DNA of 64,000 nucleotides from Amborella trichopoda (taxonomy: Eukaryota; Streptophyta; Magnoliopsida; Amborellales; Amborellaceae). The stretch is taken from assembly GCF_000471905.2 (NCBI RefSeq), contig NW_006500357.1, positions 938,658 through 1,002,657 of the forward strand, read 5' to 3'. Position 1 is the first letter of the stretch. Every line of letters starts with the position of its first letter. The notes under the pieces were generated by a model. That model searched no databases. It was not told the DNA's origin and saw only the letters and a program-made list of their open reading frames with translations. Made by a program: the position numbers and the translations under genes. Positions 10,222 to 20,842 of this stretch are shown here, in pieces.

Positions 10222-10935
10222 AACAAAATGGAGTGAAAGGGGGAAGAATGAAACCAAAAAAAAAAAGAGGAAAGGGAAAATGGCTTGTTCATTTGGGGGA
10301 TGACAGAGTGGGAGGTTGCAGTGAGAAGATCGTGGCGAAATGGAGAGGTGAATGGGAGGGGAAAGCGAGAGAGACAAGGAGAAGTGGGAGATAGGGGCGA
10401 AAATAGGTGGGACGAGAGAGGAACAGGTAGGATGCAAGGAGGGAGGAACAAGTGCTTGAGAGGAGGTGGCGATGATGCGAGAGAGGTGAAGGCGAGGAAG
10501 GAAGAGAGTGAGGTGGTGGCTCGAGCCACCACCTAGCGGGGAGGGAGAAGGCATGAGAAGAGGACATGGGGAAGAGGTGGTGGAGATGACAGCTGTCCTG
10601 CCGCCTGGTTTAGGTGGGTGAAGAGAAGGACAAGGGAGGTAGGGTTGCAGGCGGCAGAGGAGGGGAGCTGACAGAGTGCAAGGACGCTGGAGAGAGAGGG
10701 CGGCAGGTTGCTGGTGGTGGGAAGCTTGAAACAAGGAAGAGTGGACGACGACAGTGAGGTAGTTGCGTACGACAAGCATGTGGCTGTCGACGACAGGCTG
10801 GGGGTTGGCTCAACAGAGTGGGAGATGACTCAGCGTAGTGGGAGATGGCTCGGCAGGAGAAGGGCTAGTGTGAGATTGCAGATCGAACGAGGGGCAGCTA
10901 GTTGCCGCATGTGTTTTTTTTTTGGTTGAGAGCAT

Positions 10936-11035
10936 GGCAGAGGTGACGTGAGGGAGCACGACGGAGGTGACGTGAGGGAGCACGACGGAGGTGACGTGAG
11001 GGAGCACGACGGAGGTGACGTGAGGGAGCACGGGT
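10936..11035. repeat. 24-bp tandem repeat (GGAGGTGACGTGAGGGAGCA)
   Basis: About four copies of GGAGGTGACGTGAGGGAGCACGAC-type units. The partner LTR has two degenerate copies (about 23303-23349). Each contains a TGACGT core, which resembles plant bZIP (as-1-like) sites; that reading is speculative. Confidence 0.85.
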
Positions 11036-11039
11036 GATG

Positions 11040-11822
11040 TGAGGGAGCACGACGAAAGTGAATGTGAAGAGAGAGAAGGAAGGAAAGGAAGAGAGAGAGG
11101 AAGAAAGAAAAGGAAGAGAGGACAAGAAAGAAAAAAGAAGAGAGGAAAAATAGAGAGAGAGAAAGAAAGAGAAAGAAGGAAGAGAGAGAAGGAAGAGAAA
11201 TAAAGAGAAAGGAGAGATAGGAAGAGAGAAGTTGAGGATGGCAGCTGAGCCTGCTGTCACAAAGGGGAGAGAGAAAAAGAGAGAAAGAAGAGAGGGCTAG
11301 TTTGACTTTCACTAGTTATTAAGAGAAAAGAGAGAGAGAAAAGAAAGAGAAAGAAAGAGGAGAGAGAAAGAAGAGAAAAAAAGAGAGAGAAGGAAGAGAG
11401 AGAAAGAGAGAGAAGGAAGAGAGAGAGAGAGAGAGAAGAGAGAGAAAGAGAGGAATAAAGGCTAGCTTGGTTTTTGTTAGTCCTTCCAAAAGAGGACAGA
11501 TAGAAGAAAGATGATAGAGACCGTAGTTGAGCCTGCCATTTAGGAAAAGGCTTAGGCCGCCATCCCAGTCATGAGAGAAGAAGAAAAGAAGAAGAAGAGG
11601 GAAAGAGGAAGAGAAAGAAAGACTGAGGAAGGAGAAAAAAAGAAAGAGGAGAGAGAAAGAGAAGAGGAGAGAGAGAAAGAAAGGGAAGAGAGAGAGAAAG
11701 GTAAGAGGAAGAGAGAAGAGAGAGAAAGAGAAGAGAGAGAAAGAAAGATGAGAGAGAAAGAGAGGAGAAAGAGAAAGAAGAGGAGAGAAAGAGAGGAGAA
11801 AGAGAAAGAAGAGGAGAGATAA
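11040..11822. repeat. Purine-rich (GA/GAA) block of A LTR
   Basis: Long (G/A)-only stretches with two short islands (about 11230-11310 and 11460-11575), the second holding CTAGCTTGG-TTTTTGTTAGTCC. Equivalents lie at 23355-24075 and, in element E, at 59095-60890. ORFs rich in E/R or S/L over it are artefacts of composition. Confidence 0.9.
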
Positions 11823-11960
11823 GATTACCTCAATGGGGCATAAGGGTACCAATCAAAGTTTCTCTCTCCTCTCTTTCTCTCTCAAAAAATGTGACCCAAA
11901 AATTGAAGATAACCTAAAATTTTAATTAAATCCAGGGTCCTTTACAAGTTCACATCACAT

Positions 11961-11972
11961 GTATATATAAAA
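11961..11972 (-). promoter_or_regulatory. Putative TATA box of A 3' LTR
   Basis: Minus-strand TTTTATATATAC, at the LTR position shared with the TATA-like motifs of B, C, D and E. The partner LTR has TTCTATACATAC here (about 24195). Inferred U3 promoter. Confidence 0.45.
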
Positions 11973-13335
11973 TTTCAATCCAAACATGGGTGGATGCTCA
12001 AAAGTTGACCTAATTATTAAAAAATGATATTTAAATGAATTAACTAAAAATAAGAAAATAAGGGTAAAATGATGAATTTGCCCCTTGTCCATAAATCTTG
12101 AAATTCTGAATTAGTCCATGTCATGACCATGTAACTCTTGCAATCTTTTGTAGCCCATTCGGGGTCTCTTCGGCCTCTGTTCGGCCAAAAGAATATTGCT
12201 TTCTTGATCAGCTGGGGGAGACGATCGCTTTGGTATGCATATCGAGTTGTGGAATGGGGTTTTAGGCTGCGATCATGACATGGGACAAATATGAGAAACG
12301 TGCGATCTTTGATTCAAGATCATGATTATTTCCTACTATTTTTCTTTGATTTCTTCGTTGCATATCGACGAGCATGGCATCATGAACATTTGGCAATGAA
12401 TGTGGCTCGATTTGGTGCTCGAATGACCGTTTTCCAAATTAGGTATTTTGGCTGAAATTTGGTTTCCAGTGGCCGGAAAGTGCAGCAACTTTATCCCTAT
12501 TTTTTGGCGAATCTAACTGTCCATCACACGTGAGGTTTGGCTTCGGTGAAGCCTTTGACGTTGTGGTCGTGACAGCTTTGGTTTCAAGCTGATCCGACGT
12601 GCGAGCGTCATGATGTGGTCGCTCTATCAAGGAGCACGCTTGCTGGAAATTCTGCAACTCCATTTCGAATCGTGATCTTCTCTCCAGGTTTTCTCTCGAC
12701 TCGAGCCACACCAGTGGGCGTTCCACATATCAAATCGATTGGGCCGACGAGACAAACATGCTCCCAAAGTTTGGGCTCACTCTGATCCAAGAAGAAGAAG
12801 ATACGAGCATCCAAAGTTGAGTTTGAAAGAAAAAAACTTACTTTCCATTAATGGAAACTGGTTCACTGAAGATGCATCGTAATATTGTGTGACCTACCTG
12901 TTTTCGATAATTTAGCCATAACTTGGTCCAAGAATGTTCGTTTAAGCCGAAACTTGGTCCTTGGGGGTTTTCAGATGTTTTGGATCCAATGGCAGTGGTT
13001 CCATAGTTGTTTGACGATTTTGTGATAGAGCTATAGTTATAGGGTATATTTTCAGTGCGTTAGGGGCCGAATTTTGAAAACTGTTTTTGCATCTGCATTG
13101 CCTTAAACTCGTCGGATTACGAAAAAGCTTAGAAGATGTTCTTAGGAGATCCATACCACATTTTTGAACTTTCTTGGGCCATTATGAGACTGTCGAAAAT
13201 TTCACTCTAGATCAGGGCTTATTAACCTATGGGTCCGGTAGTCCACATACATTTTGGTACATGAGGACCTAGGTTGCAAATTAATCTCTCCTTATTTGAA
13301 CCGGGGATAAAAGTGTTGAAAGGTACCCTCAAACA

Positions 13336-13365
13336 GCTTGCCCCGCCGAATGTTGTGCTTCAAGA
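13336..13365 (-). other. Polypurine tract context of element A
   Basis: Directly inside the 3' LTR, the minus strand reads AACATTCGGCGGGGCAAGC before the LTR's TGTTTG. Nearly the same text sits before the 3' LTR in C (35722-35745), D (55660-55681) and E (62440-62465). Conservation at this spot and the G-rich GGCGGGG core point to the plus-strand primer. Confidence 0.7.
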
Positions 13366-14300
13366 GAAGCGAGAAGGAGAATATTCAGAATCAAAATGAT
13401 CCTTCGGGCTTAGTTTTCTTCCTAGCGACCAGATCAACACAACCGTCGAAGGGGTACTTGTGTGAAGGTGCTTTATGGAGGGGTGACCAAGGTGCTTTGA
13501 CATATGTGGGCCTTGTTTTAGGGCTTGTAGACCCAGACATGGAGATTTTTGGGGGGAGAAGAGACTTTGTGCTACCCGTGGGGGACCCCTCTGGGAAGGC
13601 CCATCATCCACATTGGGAGCTTGGCTGCTGGTGGGGGACCCCTCTAGGAAGGCTCATCATCCACGTCAGGAGCTTTTGTTTTTGGTTCCAATAGTTGGGG
13701 GCCTTGCTTAAGGGCTTGTAAACCCAGTCGGTCAGAATCTAGGCTTGTCTGGCAGTCGGGGGCCTTGTTTAAGGGCTTTCTTCCTAATTACTCAGATTGT
13801 TTTTGTGCCTTCTGGTGGGGGACACCACTGGGAAGGCCCATCATCCACGTCAGAGGTTTTTGTTTTGCTACCAGTGGGGGACCCTTCTGGGAAGGCCTCT
13901 CATCCACGTTGGGAGCTTGCTTTGGATAGACAGCTAAGGAGCCCTTGGTGGGCATTGTTTGCTGCTATACTAGGTTTGCTTTAACAAGCAGAGTACCTCT
14001 TTGGGCCCCATCATGCCGAGTCCAGTCGGGGACTTTTTTTTGGCCATCCCGAAAAGTTTGAGCTTTCGGTCAGGGAGGGCTTTGCCGAGGCGGCCTCTTT
14101 GGGGGTGTGGATCACTGCACCTAGTCAGGGGTGTCTGGTGGCCGGCCTGAAATTTCTAGACTGAAACAGTAACCGAGAATGTTGAGGAGGCTTCACCTGT
14201 TTGTCGGTGGTAAATTTTGACAGTTTCTTGCCTTTGGGAGCATCTTTTACATGCCGTCATGGCTTTCTTATTTTTGGTCGACTTCTTGAGAATGTGGTCC
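13366..14300 (-). repeat. GGGGGACCCCTCTGGGAAGG and GGGCCTTGTTTAAGGG repeats, element A
   Basis: Two interleaved families. One is GTGGGGGACCCCTCTGGGAA-GGCCCATCATCCACGT, at about 13580, 13632, 13816 and 13875. The other is GGGGGCCTTGTTTAAGGGCT-TGTAGACCCAG, at about 13508, 13698 and 13758. The same second unit fills parts of C (35935-36180) and E (62610-62830). No coding content was recognised; short plus-strand ORFs here follow the repeats. Confidence 0.8.
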
Positions 14301-14579
14301 TTTAGCATGGAACCTTGACTTGTCGTCTTGGCGATTCTTCTGACTTCTGAGTCCTTTCATGAATGGACTAAGACTGTTGGATTTTTCTTGAAGCTCTTCT
14401 TTTTGGGTTCCAAAAGCAGGGTATTCTGGTATCCAGGATTTTTCTTGGAGTATAGGCTGAAGGGGTCTATGGAGGCGAGTGTTGCATCAACCTGCTTATT
14501 GGTCCGAGTGCCCTTTCGGGTTTTCACTTGGACAGGGGAAGCGGTGAAGACGGTTTTCACCAACCTTCTTTTTATTGAG

Positions 14580-14760
14580 GATCTTTTACCCATGACCTCA
14601 CGGCCATGTCCACCCTTTTTCCATTTTTGCTCACGGTGGCCCTTTTCGGGTTTCCACCGTGCCCAGGTTTTATTCACGAAACGCTTTTACTCATGGTTTC
14701 ATAACCATGCCCGTCCGTCATATTTTACTCATGGTGCCCTTTTGGGTTTCCACCATGCCC
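14580..14760. repeat. Array of hairpin-forming units with varying stems, element A
   Basis: Four consecutive inverted repeats: CATGACC..GGCCATG (14591-14608), CACGGTGG..CCACCGTG (14632-14661), CATGGTT..AACCATG (14692-14709), and CATGGTG..CACCATG (14730-14757). They are spaced about 40 bp apart and joined by T-rich spacers. The longer-loop type carries CCCTTTT-GGGTTT in the loop. Confidence 0.85.
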
Positions 14761-14799
14761 GTTTTTTTATGAGGGCGTGTTTAATTTCATGCCTCTGAG

Positions 14800-15150
14800 A
14801 CCTGGGCTATGATTTAAGGTCATATAGCCTTGTCCATTGTGCGGAGCAGTTTAACGTCAAGCGACCAGGATGTATACTACAATTTAAGGTCATATAACTT
14901 GGACCGTTGTGCAAAGTAGTTTAAAATCATGCGGTCAGGACATGACTACAATTTAAAGTTATGTAACTGGACCTTTGCTACGCAGTTTAGGGTCTTACAA
15001 CATGGACCGTTGTGTGAAAGAGTTTAACGTCATACGACCATGATGTATGCTATAGTTTAAGGTCACGTAACTGGACCGTCGTGCAAAGTAGTTTAACGTC
15101 ATGTGGCCAGAACGTGCGCTACAGTTTAAGGTCGTGTAACTGGACCATGG
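14800..15150 (-). repeat. Alternating GTTTAAGGTC / GTTTAACGTC repeat, element A
   Basis: Monomers of about 33 bp alternate. Type 1 reads CAGTTTAACGTCATGCGACC-AGGACGTG. Type 2 reads TAGTTTAAGGTCATGTAACT-GGACCGTTGTGC. Together they give a dimer of about 66-70 bp repeated five times. The same dimer occurs at 17735-17850 and 63700-64000, and in reverse complement in element D. Confidence 0.88.
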
Positions 15151-15600
15151 GTTTAGGTGATGAAGGTGGCCCAATGAGAGGTGGTGAGTGTAGGTGGACT
15201 CACAGGGGAATGTGAAGTGAATGAGACTCCATGGGAAATGAGTTTGTGGATGATGGTATGATTCATTGGGGATGAAATGGCTGAGACCATTTATAGGCAG
15301 TGGGTTCAGATGATGAAGGTAACCCAATGAGCGGTGGTGAGTATAGGCGGACTCATTAGGAAATGTGAAGTGAAAGAGATTCCATGGGGAATGAGTATGT
15401 GGATAATGGTCTAACTCACTAGGGATGAAATGGCCGAGACCATTTATAGGTAGTGGGTTCAGATGATGAAGGTGACCTAATGAGAGATGGTGAGTGTAGG
15501 TGGACTCACTGGGAAATGTGAAGTGAATGAGACATAGGGAATAAGTCTGTGGATGATGGAAAGCAGGCCCATAGGCGTGAGGGGGACTTCACCAGGGAAG
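15148..15600. repeat. ~155-bp tandem repeat, 2.9 copies, element A
   Basis: Units start at about 15148, 15303 and 15459, with GATGATGAAGGTGACCCAAT-GAG, GGTGAGTGTAGGTGGACTCA and GAGACCATTTATAGGCAGTGG. The third copy is cut short after about 15550. A 110-aa and a 213-aa minus-strand ORF overlap it without recognisable domains. Confidence 0.85.
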
Positions 15601-16225
15601 ACAGTGGGTTCACTAAGGCTTTGACGAGGTGCTGTGAGTGGCTCGTGTGAAGGGATTTGAGCCAGCTTTGAGGTAGAAGGGTTGCGCTCGGTGCAGAAGG
15701 ACTCAACTTGGGGCGAAGAAGGCACGCTAGTGTGCGCACGGACGACCCAGCTACGGAAAGCATGCATGGAGGCATGTGTAAAAGGCTTGCATGCAGTGGA
15801 GGGAGGATGCTGGCAGCCATTCGGGGAATGTGTGCGAGAGGCACGTGAGAAGGACATGCAGGTGGTAGCTTGGGAAACACGTGCAAGGGATGCACGTGAG
15901 CGGTGGCTTGCGGGGGACCTTGGGCTCAAGTTTGGGACTTGCTGCCCTGACCGGCCTAACTTCATGGGGGAAAGGTCGCAAGCAGCTTGTAAGGGGCGAG
16001 ACCTTGAGCTGGGGCTTAGGCTTGGAGGCTCAGGCTGACCCATTGTGGCAGAGGTAAGGAATGTGCCTGCGAGAGGGAATGCTGATGACAATTCAGAGCA
16101 CGCATGCGAGGGGCACACGCGAAGGACACATGGGCGACAGCTTGCGAGGGATGAGTGGGAGCGGTGGTTTGTGAAGGACCTCGGGCTCGGGCTTGGGCTT
16201 GGGACCTACTGCCCCGATCGACCCG
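15600..16225. other. GC-richer unclassified stretch with a ~240-bp duplication, element A
   Basis: 15835-15975 and 16085-16235 are diverged copies of one segment, with anchors GAGCGGTGGCTTGCGGGGGA / GAGCGGTGGTTTGTGAAGGA and CTTGGGACTTGCTGCCC / CTTGGGACCTACTGCCC. Long ORFs occur on both strands, including a 213-aa minus ORF at 15477-16118. None looks like a known protein, and composition may explain them. Coding is unproven. Confidence 0.5.
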
Positions 16226-16400
16226 GCTACATGGGGATCTTTAAGGTCTTACCCCAAATGGACAGCTGAGGGGTGTTTTTAAAGTCCTTACCCTTTTTGG
16301 ACATTGTTGAGGGAAAGTTTAAGGTCATCACCCAATTTATACCTCTTGAGGATGCTTTTAACATCGTCACCTGTATTAAACGAGCTGAGGTAGGGGCACA
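16225..16400 (-). repeat. TTTAAGGTC-ACCC variant repeats, element A
   Basis: Four units of about 45 bp, of the form ATCTTTAAGGTCTTACCCCA-AATGGACAGCTGAGG. The same variant forms an array in element B at 26370-26640. Loosely conserved. Confidence 0.75.
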
Positions 16401-16584
16401 AATGACAAGAAGTGGGGTCATGGTCAGTTAGTGTATATGATGGAGGCTTAAGAGAGCCATGAGTGGTGTGACTTAATTGGGGAATGGAGACCAGAAGAGT
16501 TTTGGAGGGAATATTGTGTTTGGTGAGATTGATAAGACGGGTGGTGAAAGTGCCTTATTAGATGTAGGGGTATAGTTGGGACTA

Positions 16585-16905
16585 TGGTATGCCTCTTTAA
16601 GATATTGCTTGTAGAGGCGGGTGCATGCCTTAACGATTGCATGCTCTGCTTTGAAGCCTCACAGTAGGAACTATGGTCTGCCTCTTTGAGATATGCCCTT
16701 GTAGAGACGGGCGCATGCCTACATGCTCTGCTTCGAAGCCTCACAGTTAGAACTGTGGTCTGCCTCTTTGAGATATGGCATTGTAGAGGCGGGCTCATGC
16801 TTACATGCTCTGCTTCGAAGCCTCATAGTCGGAACTGCGATCGCCTTTCTGAGAGGTGGGCGCATGCTTGCATGCTCTGCTTCGAAGCCTCACAATCGGA
16901 ACTGA
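16585..16905. repeat. ~85-bp tandem repeat, four copies, element A
   Basis: Each unit has CATGCTCTGCTTCGAAGCCT-CACAGTCGGAACT, then TGCCTCTTTGAGATATG and GTAGAGGCGGGCGCATGC. Units begin near 16645, 16727, 16808 and 16876; the last lacks the TGCCTCTTTGAG part. GCTTCGAAGC inside each is a perfect palindrome. Overlapping short ORFs are repeat-derived. Confidence 0.85.
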
Positions 16906-17159
16906 AGTACACCTTGATTAGCGAGGACACCTTGGAGGGGTGGTGTCCTTTTACCGGGGACATTATGAAGAAGGATGTGATAGGGGATGTGTAGGAGGGT
17001 GTCATGCGGCATCCCCATCGAGACATATAAAAATAGGAGGCAGTTTTTAGTCGTGCAAATGGACTGTATGTCGTGCAGTTTAACGTCTTGCTATAGGGAT
17101 GTATGAAATTTTTACTCGTGAAGACCTGTAGGGCAGGATCAACATGCCCGTCATTTGAG

Positions 17160-17400
17160 AGTGAGTGCCCCGAGGGGTTTTCACCACCCCCCTTTATTCT
17201 GACAATTTTTCCCCTAGGGCCCTTGTGGGTTTTTGCTATGGCCTTCTTTTCTTTTTGACGTATTTTGCCCATGGTGGCCTTTGGGGGTGAACACCATGTC
17301 CATCATTTCTTTTCTCTTCTCTCTTTTTTTGACATTTGTACCCATGATGCCCCTACAGGTTTTCGTCATGTCCATCTCTTTTTTTTTGCCGATGCGCGTT
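17160..17400. repeat. Second hairpin array, element A
   Basis: Contains CATGGTG..CACCATG (17270-17298), CATGATG..CGTCATG (17343-17370) and looser GTGCCCC..GGGG..CAC pairs (17163-17188). The unit plan matches 14580-14760, but it lies next to gag, so the interior holds two such arrays. Confidence 0.75.
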
Positions 17401-17850
17401 TTAAGGTCATGCCACCGTGACTGTCGATTTGTCCTGATTTAAGGTCATCCGCTGAGACCTGAGGGCATGTTTAAGGTCTCGCCTCCTAGACCGTACGGCA
17501 TGTTTAAGGTCTTGCCTTCGAGACCGTAAGGGTGGTATGTTTTAAGATTTACACCAAGACCAGAGAGCAAGTTTAAGGGCTTGCCTTCAAGACCGTAAGA
17601 ATAGTGCATTTTATGGTCATACACTAAGATCGGAAGGCATGTTTAAGGTCTTGCTGCTAAGATCATAAGGGTAGTGTGTTTTATGGTTGTACACCAAGAC
17701 TGGAGGGCATTTTTAAGGTCTTGCCTCCGAGGCCATATGTTGTGCAGTTTAATGTCATGCCACTAGGACGTGTGCTATAGTTTAGGGTCATATAGCTTGG
17801 ACCATGGCTATGCAGTTTAGAGTCTTGCTGCTCAGACCATTGTGTAGCAC
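17400..17850 (-). repeat. GTTTAAGGTC repeats beside gag, element A
   Basis: Nine or so units: GTTTAAGGTCTTGCCTTCGA-GACCGTAAGG (hairpin GGTCT..AGACC) alternating with GTGTTTTATGGTCATACACC-AAGACC, then the AGTTTAATGTCATGCCACTA/TAGTTTAGGGTCATATAGCT dimer. Sense-strand motif is GACCTTAAAC. Confidence 0.85.
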
Positions 17851-17869
17851 TGGATCTCATGTAGAATCA

Positions 17870-19253
17870 GGCTCCTAGTTCAATCTCCCATTGTTTATGA
17901 AACCCTAGATGATGTCTTTAGTGGCATGCGACTCCTCAGTCTTGTGACCAAGCCTCCTATGATATTGGTAGAAATCGGGCTTGTCATCTCTCCCGACTTC
18001 CTTTGGTCTTTTTGGCGTGGGTAGCTTGATCATTCCCTTATTTAAGAGAGTTTCAAGCAACTTGGGGATCATGCACTTGTCAAAGGAATGACTCTCGTGC
18101 CGGCTTTGGCTTGAGGAATGCATGGTATTTGGCATGGCGGCCGTTGACTGCTCATCATCTTCGCCCGATGCAAAAGGCCCAGATATATTTCCATGGTGCT
18201 TGAGCAAGCTTCCGATTTGCACTGCTTGTTGACCATCTTGGTGAATATGATGGGCCATGCTGAGGTGACATAACGGGCCAATTCTTGGTGCATCCCAGCT
18301 ATGCAGTACTCCATCTCTTGAAAATCACCTATTGGAGTGGCCAAATTGATGGCCAGATTGTGCCACCTTTCGATGTACTTGATTACTGGCTCGTGTGGCT
18401 TTTGTTTCACCTCAAGAAGTTAAAAAAGCTACTCTTTCCTTTCTATGTCACAGAATCGCCTGAGGAACTCTTCTTCCATTTGTACCCATAATGAGATTGA
18501 CCCTGGTGGTAACCGAGAGTACCATTTGAATGCAGCTCCCGTAATGGTTCCCACAAATTGCTGAAGTAATAGATGCTCATTGTTTGCCGTATTGCCATAG
18601 GCTACCGTGAAATGGGCTATATGTTGTTGCACCGAGCCAGTGCCATTGTACTTGGGGAAGTCGAGTCTTTGGTAGCCCAGTGGGAATGGAGTTTGATCAA
18701 CATAGGCTGGGAAAGGCTTTTGATAGCGGTTCAGCTCCTCCATCACTGGGATATTATACTTCTTCAATGCTTCAGCTACCATGCCCTTTACTAGTTCTCC
18801 ATTCCCAACCTGAGTCGGGGGGGAAGAGACTGGCAATGAGGGAGGTGAGGGTGGGAGTGGCTCTTCTTTTGATGGTGCTGTTTTGATGACCAGACACTGT
18901 GCTTGAGAGACGGTAAAGAGGGTGTGGTTCCCTGAGGGGGTATGCTCAAGCTTACGAGACACTAATACCTCTTGGCGCAACGTTTCCATCGTTTCATCTT
19001 TTGACCTCATATCGCCTTGTAATCGCCTTAATGTGGCCTTGAGCTGTGCAATCTCGTCTCCATAGGACTTTAATACGTCATCAATCACTATAGCTTCAAT
19101 AGCAGCCATACTTGAAGGCTCTTCTTCCATTGCTTGCCAGGAGGGAGAAAAGGATAATGGACGCTTCACAGCTGATTGCGTCGAAAGCTTCCTTTTCATT
19201 TGGGGTGCTATTCTCCAATAGAGTCTGCCCACCACATGCCTCTTGTTCAACAT
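17870..19253 (-). pseudogene. gag of element A
   Basis: Minus-strand segments 18429-19253 (274 aa), 18069-18410 and 17905-18258. The first holds a coiled helix (LKSYGDEIAQLKATLRRLQG, about residues 60-80) and then the retrotransposon gag fold: DFPKYNGTGSVQQHIAHFTV and FKWYSRLPPGSISLWVQMEE. The second continues with EPVIKYIERWHNLAINL. The third ends in a DFYQYHRRLGHKTEESH segment, a decayed CxxH..GH..C zinc-binding module lacking its cysteines. Two frame changes break it. Gag forms the particle that packages element RNA. No protease follows. Confidence 0.88.
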
Positions 19254-19269
19254 AGCTTATAATCTTGAA

Positions 19270-20842
19270 TTAAATTGCTGCCACTTCAATAACATCATCG
19301 GTGAGGGTCATTGAGCCTTTCCTCAGGCCCACTTCATTTTTCAAGGCTTGGGTATCCTCGTCATCTAATGAGAATGTGAAACTCTTATAAGGCGATGAGG
19401 TCACATCATCATCATTGAGGGAGCATTTTTCAAGATACCGGAAGAACATGCAATCGTCCTCACAAGTAGCCATGACACCTTCAAGACATGGAGCCCATAT
19501 GCAGTCAGTTTCATAAAGAATCATGGCGTCTTCGAGAGCGGGAGGCGCCATTTCATTGATGTGGTCAGCGAAGGGAGTGCTGCCCATCTCATCTTCTATT
19601 AGGGAATGATTTTCTTGGAATGAGGGTGACGAGCTTTCGTCAGAGGTAGAAGTCATTGGGTGCATGAGGATGAGGGAGGTCGCACTATCAGAATTGAGCT
19701 CTTCATCACCAAACAGGAATGTAAAACCCTCATAGGATGATGAGCCCGTATTGTTATTATCAAGAGCACAAATGGGGCATTCATGGCATGAGGGAAGCCA
19801 GCAGTTGGCTCTGTGGGGAAACGAGGTACTCTTAGGGCATGGAGAAGCCATTTCAATGAGGCTGCCCTGCAGGGGGAGTGCAACTCATCTCATCCAGTAC
19901 TAGGGAGTGGATTTCCTTAAATGAACGTGATGAACTCTCGTAAAAGGGAAGAATATCCAGATGAGAGAAGGTGAGGGAGGCCACATCATTGGAACCATCC
20001 AGAGGAGATGACAGTCCATCACTTCTCATAGATTCTAGGAGGAATCCCGATGAAGGCCGAGAGAGGGTGAACAACGGCAAAATCCCATTCTTGTTTATAA
20101 AGTTGATCTAACAAATGAGTTTCTCAACCCTTTGGAGCAGCACAACAGTACCAGTTTTCATTCTCATCATGGGAAGGGGACCTGTCTCTTCATAGATCGA
20201 ACTCTTCACAACAAAAGGGTCATCGACAGCACCCTCGGTGGGTTTGACTTCCATCTCACTTGAGGGGCCGGGACTACCCCTCAGCGGTGTCTTCCGACTC
20301 AATAGGAGTCTAGGGGAAACTAGTTCAGGCCCATGAGCTGCCCTGAGCTCAGTCTGCTTGAAGAAGCAATTGCTCTCGGTGCCCCGACTTGAAATGGGTT
20401 TGGGCGTCTGATTGGGTGATGACTCAACTAGCTTAGAATTGATGGGGTCACTAGGGTCAGACTGGCTCTTTTCCATGTTTGTAGGCTTGTCTTTTCCCCA
20501 AGTGGTGTGTAGATCCCCATAGATAATTGGCTTTGCTGTGCCTCGAGCAACCTTTTTGATGATCACATCATGACATGCCTCTCCGACATCATCCGCCCCA
20601 AGGGGAATAGAAAGGGGAAAAGGGCTCACATCTTTGGAAGGGAAGTGTTCAATATTGTCATTTTCTTTGCCCTTGAGCTGGGCTTTTAATGTCTTGATCT
20701 CTTGGCCCCATTTTAGGGATTGATCATGATTTTCTGTCTTAAAGACCAGGCAGAATTGCCTTCGAGCAAAGGCAAGTTGTTCTTTCACCTTATTTTCATA
20801 ACTGCCCTCAGAACTAGGGGAGGCCTTCGTGGATGTGTGCAC
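19270..20842 (-). pseudogene. Upstream ORF (ORF1-like), element A
   Basis: Three open stretches on the minus strand: 20108-20842 (244 aa), 19853-20080 and 19270-19851 (193 aa). They are acidic and serine-rich with no recognised domain. They repeat phrases such as EMSCTPPA / DEMGSTPFADH and FLFGDEELNS / FSLDDEDTQ, which suggests internal duplication. They lie between PBS and gag, the place where Ogre-type elements have an extra ORF of unknown role. Frames shift at about 19855 and 20090. Confidence 0.55.

Noticed and set aside
10830..11852. Hydrophobic 160-177 aa minus ORFs that look like membrane proteins
   Set aside because: They lie in the purine-rich LTR block; the partner LTR does not keep the frames.
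15477..16118. 213-aa minus ORF in element A
   Set aside because: No recognisable domain; it overlaps a tandem repeat and a duplicated segment, and open frames exist on both strands, as expected from GC-rich repeats. Kept only as an unclassified region.
14580..17850. CRISPR-like array of palindromic repeats
   Set aside because: The DNA is plant nuclear; units are diverged, spacers are not unique fixed-length sequences, and the arrays belong to retrotransposon interiors.
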